Shown in pieces: positions 23,697 to 35,600 of a stretch of DNA of 64,000 bases (positions within the stretch are counted from its first letter, which is position 1; each line of letters opens with the position of its first letter). The stretch comes from Oegoconia quadripuncta (Eukaryota > Arthropoda > Insecta > Lepidoptera > Autostichidae): positions 2,418,501 through 2,482,500 of the forward strand of contig OX438747.1 in the NCBI GenBank assembly GCA_949316235.1, given 5' to 3'. The notes below the pieces were generated by a model. The model worked only from the letters and a program-made list of their open reading frames with translations, was not told where the DNA came from and searched no databases. The translations under genes were made by a program, and so were the position numbers.

Positions 23697-26600
23697 CTGA
23701 AATAGTATTGTCATGTCAAAATCATGGTGATAAAATGTTCAAAACCATCGTTTTATCAACGGTGGATTTAATGGGAGGGGGTCATGTGATGACCTTCATG
23801 ACCCCCATGACCCCCCGAAGTCTATGTCACCCAAGTGAGCCCCTCTTTGAATTAACACACTCAAATACCACATTACTCTTGATCAGTGTTACAGGCTTCT
23901 TTAAAGTTTTGTGGTAAGCAGGCCTATATTATAAATAAATAAATAGCTTTGCACATTCACACGGCGCCATCTAGTTCCACACTAAGCAACTAGGCTTGTA
24001 CTATAGATACCGGATGGTTGATAAACTACAACTTTTTTTTTTTTTTGAAAAAAATACACATATAAATGAAAAACGTCCATAACTCGGGAACACATGTCTG
24101 TATTCATCATACAAACATATGCCCCTAGCGGGATTCGAACCCGCGACCTTTTGGTATAGCAGCAAAATTTCTAACCACTACGCCAAACAGATCAGATCAG
24201 GTAAAACCTGTTTTTTTTTTTTTATATTAGGAGGCGGCAAACGAGCAACCCGCATCACCAAAAGGGTCACAGATGCGTTGCCGGCCTTTGAGGAAGGTGT
24301 AGTTCCAGCTGGATATCGAGTATGTGACTCCCCCTGACTCGATCCCCTCCTGAGTGCTTTATCTTAAAAGACATCAGCATTTTTGGGCCAGTGTTTTGTC
24401 ACCTAATAAAAGGTACACCTAAAAAAAGCCGGTACTAAAGACTATCAACTTAGCTATTCAAAAGAATTTTTGGAACCTTAGTATAGTTATAAGAAATATT
24501 TGAAAATATCGCTCTCAGAAAACATTTTGGCTCACAAACTATACAAAAACTAAATTCTTTCCAAAAAAAAAAAAATAGACAAGACAACTGACATTTTTGA
24601 CTGTGAGGTTATAATTTAAGTAGGGATAACAGCAACAGCGAGCGAGCGACGGACGACTGAAAAGAAAAATCAATTTTTCTTTGGCCTAGCATCTAGTTTC
24701 CATGCGTGAGAATGCATGTGGTTAATGTTGCCAGTATATAATTTCAAAGTTCCCCAAATCATATTTCAAACCTCTTTTGTTCCTTTAAAAATATATGTGT
24801 TAGGTTTTTAGCACGTCTGGTACTAAGAGTTCAAGACTATATTTATTAATTGAAGTGACAACAAACTGGCCCAAAGATGTATGGATCTGTGCTGTTGTCC
24901 TTTGGTAAAGCAGCGCGAGCGGCCAATACATTGACTGTGGCAGCTCTTGCCATCGCTAGTTTACGGCCAGAATGAGTGCCGTCAGTTGGCTATCGTCGAT
25001 GTCGATAAGTCGATGGCAGCTGTTCGACCTTTGTCGTCGACAAGACGTCTGTCTGACAGCGAGCACTCGTTGCAACATTTGACAAGTTTACCGCTGGCTT
25101 TTGTTTTTTTTTGTTTTGTAAAGTTCTTTATTAATAATGAAATAAACAATTGTATACATCTCAGTGTCTAAGCCTAAGAGAAACGAACATAAACAATAAT
25201 AATTATTTGACAGGCTAAGCACCTATTACAAACTGTTAACAATGAGGCAAAAGGTACCTAAGTAAACAATGCACTAGTTTTTATCCGGCCAATATGTCTA
25301 ACTTATGCAATCTTTAGAGGAGATTACATGTATTTAAATGCATACCGCTGGCTGGATAATGTTGCGATGCGCATTAACTTGCGTCGCTACGCTGGGTAAA
25401 AAAATGTCTCATTCCGTAACTTGGTCACAAAACTTGGATATCATATGATAGACCTCTTTTTCTTTGCTAAGAAGTTAGGACTCTTTAGGATTTTTTACTA
25501 TGCAAAACTTCAGAAACCTTGTAAAATTAAGGGTTTCAGGAGCCCTTCTTGAGAAGCCTCTGAGGACTAATCCTCAGGAGGGTAACGCACCTGTGACCAG
25601 CGATTTTGACCTCGAGAGTCTCGACCTTATTTCTGCGAGATTACAAATGTTCGTAGACACCTTCCACCAGTTGAACTACTTATTCATTTGTTATATTTCA
25701 AATGATATATATAAAAAAGTTTACTTCTCAGCAGAATGCGGATTGGGCAAAGCTTATCTGTAAAATATCTTAGCTAATGAAGAGTTAATTTAACCGTCTC
25801 CGTGACTCAATGTAAAGAACATTCAGTTTACGTTTCGGAGGTCACGGGTTCGATCCCCAGCGGGGTACATATTTAGTACTCGGTTTGGTTGGTGGTAGGG
25901 CATATTAAATGTCCGTCTGGCAAGCTACCTCCATCTTATCTAAATCTGCCGCCAAATAGCAATGTTAATAGCATTGTTGTGTTCCGGTTGTCAGAGATAA
26001 GATAGCAAGTCCCCCAAATAAGATGGGGTTTCCGGGTCAGTACGCTACCACCTTCGGCCTCATCTTCTTAACATCAGGTGTGATTGAGGTCAAGTGTTAA
26101 CCCGTTGTAAATTAAAAAAAAAAAATACATACTGAAAGACGAAGCCCTTCATATTCTTCGCAAGGTAGTAGAGGAACAACCAGTCCCCATACTGGCACCC
26201 GTTGATAACTCTGATCATGTCGTAAGGGTTGAATTTGTTGCCGGAGACTCGCCGGAACATGGCCTGGCTGAACGCGTTGCGTCGGTAAACAAAGAAAGAT
26301 AACAGTCTCCATAGTACAGCTGGAAAATGCCAAACATTTCTATTAACTAAGTAAGTAAAGATATATATATATAACAAAAAAAAAATACGGCCCGAATACA
26401 GAACCTCCTCCTTTTTTGAAGTCGTTTAAAAAGCAAGTAGGGTCTGTTTAAAAGTAACCGACTCGTTGGACTATTCAAGAGCGGCTTCAAAACACCGACA
26501 GTCTAGTGTCAGATCCATCAATCCGCACACACGGTTATGGAACCATGTCTTGTGAATGGTCTATGCTCCAACAGTCTGGATGTATGTATACAGTGTGGAA

Positions 26601-29600
26601 ATATAAGTCGGGCCCTGGAGGGAAACTACCTTAAATCCTAAAGATGGGTAATTTTGCTTAAAGAAGACATTCCTTTATATTTAAAATGAAACAAAACTGC
26701 ATTCAAAGATTTTCTAAAACTCGCTTGCCTTGCCCGGGTCTCGAACCAACTAAAATTAAAAAAACAAACACTCCCTATTTTATTATACTAATCGATAGTA
26801 TAAAATTTGGTATTACTCTGGAAAGTGAACATCTAGTACTTACTGTTCACTTTCTACAAGTAAAAGACACGTAACAGTTCTCTTATCTCTCCAACATTTG
26901 CTAACGTGTCGCTAAGGGTTGCGGTAGAAAATGTTATTAAGGGCATACACCACAACACTTTGCTGAAGGCTACAAGAAATGAATTTTAACGGCGACTAAT
27001 TTTGTGTAGCCAGAACAAGGGGGCTCAATTCGAACAATTTATCAGTTAAATAATTTAAGTGTAACAAATTGATAGTAAAATAACGTTAATGTTAGATTTA
27101 ACGATCATTTTTATTTTTAACACCAAATGTTTGTTAGAGAAATTTTATCCTGAATAATAACACTATCGATTAGTATAATAAAATAGGGAGTGTTTGTTTT
27201 TTTTTTTTTATTTTAGTTGGTTCGAGTCCCGGGCGAGGCAAGCGAGTTTTAGAGAATCTTTGAATGCAGTTTTGTTTCTTTTTAAAAATAAAGGAATGTC
27301 TCCTTTAAGTAAAATGAGCCAGCTTAAGGATTTAAGGTAGTTTCCCTCCAGAGCCCGACTTATCTTTCCACACTGTATAGCTAAAAATGACTTCATTACG
27401 GAGTGATCGTCATGCTTATTTCATCTCGAAACCTATTGTCCTGATTTGAGGGTCTGGTCTATGAAGGAGAAGGGCAGGAGGGTTCATGCGCGTTAATCAT
27501 CCATTTTTTTGCATAACAAATTCTAATCAAAATAATAAATCGTTTATTTTCCAGACAATAAGGTCCATCTTTGTTAGTGCAGTCACCTATAACTATGTTA
27601 GTAAACAGTGGTAGACATTGAAAATTTAAAAATAACAATTATAAATTCAAATGTCAATTGGAAAATTAAAACATAAAAAAATCTAATTTGAAACATTGAA
27701 AGTAAATTATATTAATTTGAAATTATTTTGAAAATTGAATGTTTTTTTTTTATATGTATATTTCGGACACTTACACCAATCATCTAGTCCCAAATTAAGC
27801 AAAGCTTGTACTATGGATCCTAGATAACGGATAAACATACATAAATATTTATATAAACATCCGTGACTCAGGAATAAATACAATACAATACAAATACTCT
27901 TTATTGCGCAAAATAATTTATAATAAAATAAATAAATAACCCGTCGTGGGATTCGAACCCGCAACCGTTGGTTTCGCTGACAGGGTCATTATTCACTACA
28001 CCAATCGGTCGTCGATTTATTTTATAGAAATTGTAAAAAGTGTATGCCAAAATTATTATTATGTATAGCGTGAAAACCGTCCACTCGCGCTTCCGCGAAC
28101 ATCCCCGACGCGCTGCAGAAGCGAGGTAGCCGCAACAGCGTCCTGAATGCGTTATTATATTGAACGCGAAGGGTATCAAGTGATCGATGCATGTGAAAAC
28201 CCACAGGTTACAAGTATAATAGGAAGTGGAGTAGGCTCGTAAAATGTTAATTTCACTTGCTTTGAGCAACGAGCTAACCTGCGGGCTATCATATTTGCTC
28301 TCACTGACAGTGCTCTCCGTTCATCTTCAGCTCCACGCAAGACAACCTCGCGGGAGGCACCAAAATATGCTGGTATTGAGTTTATTGTGCTGTTTGTTTG
28401 AAGGTAAAATGTTTTTTCGTTTTATGTGATTCCAATTGTTCGCGTAGATCTGATCATGTATTCCGGGGATAAAGAACGGAAACATATTGACGTCGGTTAT
28501 TTTGCCAACTTTTGACGGTTTAATTGTTAACACTTTGGTCATTTACAACCCATAAAACGACGACAACAAGACAATAAGGGCATAAATGCATGACAGAGTA
28601 TGGTGCGGTTCTTCAGCTACCAATTGTCGTGAAGGACCGTTCGTCTGTGTAAACTATACGGACCTGAGGTTCTATTATATAATTTAATCGTTATTGTCAT
28701 CGGTTACGTTCTGACATGCGATTGGTTGGCCCATCGCTCGCTCGGCAATTTGACGGTCACTCATTGGTCAACGTAATCGATAACGATACCGATGTATTTA
28801 CGTAATCTAACGGCTGGTATGCGTTATTAACAAACCTCCCTATGAATCTATCATAGGGAGGTATCAATACCCTGCCGTCGTAATGCCTATGCATGAATAC
28901 GATAATAAAAAAAAATTAAAAAAAATTTAATCACGTCGAATAATTTATCGGAATCAAGGCACAAGTGATATTTTTGACGTTATGCAGGTGACTGGTTTCT
29001 CTTTAATCCGTAAAATTGGGTTTTCCGCCACTCACTTCGATTCGGTAAATGGATTTTCTAATTAAATAAATAAATATTTCGGACACTTACACCAATCATC
29101 TAGTCCAAAACTAAGCAAAGCTTGTGCTATGGATACTAGATAACGGATAAACATACATAAATATTTATATAAACATCCAAGAGTCGGGAATAAATGTCCG
29201 TATTCATTACACAAACATTTACCCCTCGCGGGATTCGAACCCGCAACCGTTGGTTTCGCTGATAGGGTCACTATCCACTACACCAAATTGTCTGTTTGGT
29301 GGGTCAAAAATACCACCGATTGATGTGAAGGTGTAAGCTGACGAAGCCTCGTGCGAAGCTCGCGCTTATTTGTACCAGACTTCGCGCAAAACATCGGTGT
29401 TATCATCGGTTAGCCATTTACGGATTATCAACCGCCTCCGTGGCTTAATGTAAACAACATGGGGTGTACGAATCGGAGGTCGCGGGTTCGATCCCCAGCG
29501 GGGAACATGTTTAAGATAGCCAGTCCCCCAAATGTGTTGGGGTTTCCGGGTAAGTATGCTTCCACCTTCGACCTCATCTTCACTTAACATCAGGTGTGAT

Positions 29601-32600
29601 TGAGGTCAAGTACGAACCCGACGTGCATAAAAAAAATCCGGACGTATAACTCTAAAATGTATAACGATTAGCGTTATACATTTTAGAGTTACGGTCTCGG
29701 ACAAGTTATTAAACTTGTCCGAGTTACCCGGTGTCGCAGACCAACCACCCAATAGACATGTAAACGCCGAACAAATAAGTCTAGCAAACAGCTGAAGAGC
29801 GGGCGGCAGGGGTGACACTAGATTAGGGAGGAGCCATGTTCGATTTCACGACATACGGCACACATAGTAATTTTGTGTTTAGAATGAGTAGAACCCATAA
29901 ATTACATACATTTTAAAGTAAAAGTATTCTGGATACCAAAGATTCTGGATTACAAGGTAAATTTTCGTTTACATCTCGATCAGTTGACTGTAAAAATTCA
30001 ATCTGTGACATTTCTAGACTCTTGGCTCAAATATCAAATTGCGGATAAACCATATTCTGTGAGCTTCTTGGATAAAAAAGTTATACGTAAGTATTTGAAC
30101 ATATAAATTATATATACATTATAAATTAAGCTACATGCAGCAGATAAAAGAGAAGTTGAACGTCGTGTCGTATCAGGAGGTCAAGAGGAAGGCGGAGAGC
30201 AGAGAGATATGGAAAAATCTCCACCGACAAGAGCATGGCTCTTAAATCAGATGATGATAAATTATTATATAAAGTTGAAATACCAAAGTAACTTTATCCT
30301 AAAGTAATTTTTCTTTTTCGTCTGTAAACTATGCGTAGGTATCAACAATACTGGATTATTTGCAAAGGATTGTGACAGTTCAGCCTGTGAAAAAAAAAAC
30401 AAATTTATTACGGGCCGACATAAAAAATTACCTGCGTAGTGCAAATTAAGTTTTTTCAGCGATCAATTAATTACTTCTTTATGCTTATTGATGATTTCAG
30501 TAGAAAAATAATCGGAATGTGTTCATGATCTGGGAAAAATTTGCATTATGTGGGCCTGTAAACGTTTTTCTGTTTCCGACTACAGAGACACGTATGCACT
30601 TATCTGGGGGCACGGCCGTGCCCCCACCAAGTCGAGCAAAAAAGCGTCACGGCCGTACCATCCTTTTCTCGAAGCAATTCAGACCATTTTCGACCCCCTG
30701 TAACTTCGTTGTGGATAAAAATAGAAGACTGAAATTTTCAGTAACTATGCAGGCATTGTAAAGACACGTATATTTAAAATTTCATTCAATTTGAACCAGT
30801 ATTTTTAAGAATTATAAGGGGTCAAATTTCTTAATTTTGTTTAATTTTGTCAGTCACTGACTCACCGATCATCAAAATTCTAAGGCACTTCTAGCAGACC
30901 TAGAAGCTTCAAATTTGGAATATAAGTAGTGTTTGGTGTATGAATCAAGGAAAAACTAAAAAATCTAGAAAAGACAGCAAAGAAAATTAAGCCCATACAG
31001 CCAAGTCTTCAGTTAATTAAATTTTTCAATATTTTATTTTACGGCAATTATTATTGCGTGCGAAGCCGCGGGTTTAAGCTAGTCCCATATAAATATAGGC
31101 GCATGGTAGTGCCCCTGCCAAATCGAGCAAAAAATGGGTATTCCGGTGATGAAAACACGTGTATTAAATTATTTATTAATGCAAAAAACGTACCTACGTG
31201 CGTATTCGTACTTATTACGAGTGCGTAAGGTTGTATAATTATATACCACGCGCTGCGATGCTAGCGAGTGAGCGCGGGCCGTTACTACGCGCTGCGCGGT
31301 GCTAGCGCGAGGGCGCGGGGCGGGGACAGTGGCGGGGCGCGCGGAAAGGTGAATGTCGCCGAGCGAGCAGCAGCCGCGCTCATACGCGCGAGCGACCCAA
31401 TGCTGTTCGGATGTGCCCAGAATTCTTACCTATAAGTTTGCGATTTTCATTGATAATTTCGATTGCTATATTAGTTTGACGACTAAAGGCTACTCTCATT
31501 GGTTTACTGATATTATTTGCTTACAATTTGGACGTTGTTCGGATAAATAATTTAAATAAATTAAATATTGATACTTTAAGTACCTAAGTATTTATAAATT
31601 TCTTATTATCTAATCGTATTTCTGCATAAAAATAACTTTGCAATCTAACTTTTAGGCAGTCGCAATGGATTCAGTAATACTGTATGTGAATGATCAGCCT
31701 TGTCCACACTGGGTTGTTCCTATACCTGGTGATGGTTCGTGTTTATTTCATTCTTTGTCATTCTCTATGTATGGGAATATTGAGTCGTCGTATGATATTA
31801 GACTTGCTATAATCGAGTATGTGGTAGCGCATTGGGATGAGTTACAAGTGTATACTTGTGACGAGCATGGAGACACCTACATTATATGCTAATTTGTATA
31901 CAACGGCAATGGTAAAAACCAGTACTTATGGTTCCGCGTCTGAACTCATGGCGGCCGCCGCTTTGTATCCGTATGCTTTCGAGGTTTAAAAATTCGTTGC
32001 TGGTAGATATACATATATACAATAAGTAGAAGGTACCGAAAAGGAAAAAAGTAGAACTGTCTACAAAATACAAAAAGAAATGAGATCCCATCAAAAACAA
32101 TACTTGTCAAAAAAACCAAGTCTCGCAACTCAGTTGTTCTGCGGTAAAAAGTTGTGAGATCCATGTAATACCAAGTCGGTTGTTAATTTATTCAGTCTCT
32201 ACTTAAGCGACTTTCTGTCTTAATACGTACGTACTCGAAGCATTAAGTTGTTACGTAATAATTAACAGCATCTTATGGTGACGCATATCAATATTAAAAT
32301 TTTTTAATGTTTTATATAAATATATTGAGACTTGGCCATCGCCTGAAAAGACGTGTAAATTCAATCGCCTGAAAACACATGTAAATTCAATTATTTAGTG
32401 CGATGGCCAAGTCTCGATATATTTATATAAAACATTAAAAAAATTTAATATTGATATGCGTCACTATAAGATGCTGTTAATTATTACGTAACAACTTAAT
32501 GCTTCGAGTACGGAGATTCCAGACACAATTGATTTTCAATTGTTATGGACCACGATCGTGGTCTTAGAGACTGGACGTATTAAGACAGAAAGTCGCTTAA

Positions 32601-35600
32601 GTAGAGACTGAATAAATTAACAACCGACTTGGTATTACATGGATCTCACAACTTTTTACCGCAGAACAACTGAGTTGCGAGACTTGGTTTTTTTGACAAG
32701 TATTGTTTTTGATGGGATAACTGTAACTTTTAAACTAGTAAACTGATTTTGACATTTCTTATTCTGTGACGTACAATAAATAACACTTAACTTCACTTCA
32801 CTTCACTTCAACGAATTCAGTTTACTGGAAGGTTACTATTTTACAAATTTAGACTATATATATAGCTCTGTTGTCATGTGTACTAATCCAAATTACAGAA
32901 GAATTTATTATGATCTCAAATCAATAAAAAAAATTTACCTTAACAGTTAGGTTAGGTTAGGTATTGCAAAACCGTATAATTATCCACGATTTTTTGTTGT
33001 GACAAAACAATTTGGTGCAAAATGTTGGGAACAAACTGTACTATGTTTTGATGGCCACCAATCGTCACCGCGCCTTGCTAAATGAATCCATTTTTATTTA
33101 ATAATAGGGTCCTTGGGAAACCTGTGTTTTAGTGAAAATAATATATTTACAATACATGCACTTAGAACAATTGTCAAATCTGAAATCTGGAAGTTTGCGA
33201 CTTTATATAGGTACTAGCTTTCCGCCCGCGACTTCGTTCGCGTGAAAGATTTCATTAAAATCGATTCCGAAGAAAAATCATCCTATATCTTAATCCAGGT
33301 CCTAATCTTTCTACAAACCAAATTTTATTCAATTCCGTCCAGCCATTCTGGCAATATTATCTATTTAGCACATGGTACGTGTTAAATAGATAATATTTAC
33401 TTAAATTAAGTTTACTGCGCTGGATTACAAAACAGATGATTAGGTTGTGAACTAGCATAAATAAAAAAACACACGCATATTCATAATAAGGCAAACAGAG
33501 AATAAACCTGATTTATGATGTGACAAAATATCGACAACTAGTTTACTACTATGTGTTACATCACTACTTACACATGGAATGAAGTTGTCAGTACATGCGG
33601 AAGTAAGATGCACATAATTGCATATATGCAATAAGGTGCAAGAACAGGACGGGAATGCTTCAAGTGGGGAAGTGCACAAGATCAACCAAATTACGTTGAG
33701 CTTTGTTATGAAAATAAATTGACGAGCTTTATTAATTTAATCACTTACCGATGGAAAGTAATGCTGTTTTTTTTATAACTGCAGTTTCTGTAATTATGTT
33801 CCCAAACCACTTTATGGCACATTAATCGTAACTTATGTAAATATTCCAATTTTTTTTAAATGTTGAAGTGTTTCCGTGTCCGGATTTTGGTTGCGACTAA
33901 TGAGCCGCGGATTGCTCTGGGAGTTAATGCGCCACATAAAACGATGTTTTGCTGAAACAGCTCTCCGTGTATTACATGTCTAGTGGGTCTAGTCTGTACC
34001 AGGCGTAAGGTGAGCGTGTGATGTTGATTTCAAACGAACAAGCCACTCTATCGCCCGGAGTAGATAAAATACTTGTCATGTGCGTTGAATGAATTAGCCG
34101 AGGGCTGGTGCTTCATCCCGGAGGTCAATATTGAGTTCACCGACGGCAAGGCGTTTTTAAATGTAATAAACACTAGTAATAGTGCATTTAACTTACCTGT
34201 CAGCCGACGCGTTGCTCGAGCCGCGATGACCGATAGCGAAAAAACCTATAAGGTTGGAAGAATAAGAAGAAGAACTAAACAGTTTATCCTCCACAAGTGG
34301 GCACACATTAAATGTACAAAACAAGCTTAACATATAAAACATTAAAAAGAACAAACTACAAAACATATAAAGATAAACACAACAAATTTCGAGTGCCACT
34401 GTGGCAAAGAGGAGTCCCAACTCAGCATTATGCTCAGTTCCAGGAACTGGGCGCTGTTCTTCCATCCCACCCTGGGAGTGGTAAGCATCAAGGAGGAAAG
34501 TAGGGTCTCCTACTCTTATACTACTTGTTTAATAGATTGAGATCGTCTGATCTTGATCTATTAAACAAACTCGAGATCATATTACACGGACCGTCGGTAT
34601 TTGGTAAAGGGTTACGCAGTGGTAAACTCATGCCGCGATTTGATGGTCCTTACATTATGCGTAATGTATTACCTCACGAGCGTTACCTGATAAAAAGTAG
34701 TACCTCACGGCCGTTACCTGATAAAAAGTATTATTACCACACGACCGTTACCTGATAAAAAGTATTATTACCTCACGACCGTTACCTGATAAAAAGTATT
34801 ACCTCACGAGCGTTACCTGATAAAAAGTATTACCTCACGACCGTTACCTGATAAAAAGTACTGCAAAAACTAGCGGTCGGTCCTATGAAAACGTCCTAGC
34901 CAGGGACAAATTGAAACTTTTACATTATCCTAATGACTCAACTCTTGATTCTGGTTAAAAACAGAGTCAATGTTTCAGCTAATAGTTTGTATTGTGGTAT
35001 TAAAGATTTATTTAGTCGAGGGACGGAGGGTTCCGTAAATAAGACTAATTGTCTATTGTGATGTTGCACGAACAAGGCCCTTTAATCAGTAACAAGCGTA
35101 TATAATACATCGGTATTGGCGCTGACTAAGCGATATGCGTTTATGTTGCAGTAAACGCTACGGTTAAACACCGAAATAAGGCAAGGTTGTCAATATACTA
35201 CAACTCCCCCGAAAAGTCCATCTCACCACCGGGGTTCTTAAAGAAAATTTTAAACGCATATCACTTCGTTTTCAATTTTTGATAATATAGTTTACTACTT
35301 TAAAATAAAATTTGAATACAGTGTACAATTTAAATATAAAACGAATTTCTCATAGAACAAAAAAAAATGGATTTGCGATATGAATTTCTTCTTATATATT
35401 TGATGAGAGAACGTCATTTATATGATGTTATCAAAACTTTTAATATTTTGTAATAATATGTTTCCTCATTGTTAAATACTTTATTCTTAACTTTGAAAAG
35501 AGATAAAAGAAATCGAATCAAATTATTCACATTTCTGTACAATACAAATATTCTTTATTGCACAAAATAATTTACAATAATTCATCGATTCCTCTAGTGT

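Noticed and set aside
32945..32957. Telomeric TTAGG repeat
   Set aside because: Only three units, embedded in ordinary intron sequence; the ggttagg at 275-285 is equally short.
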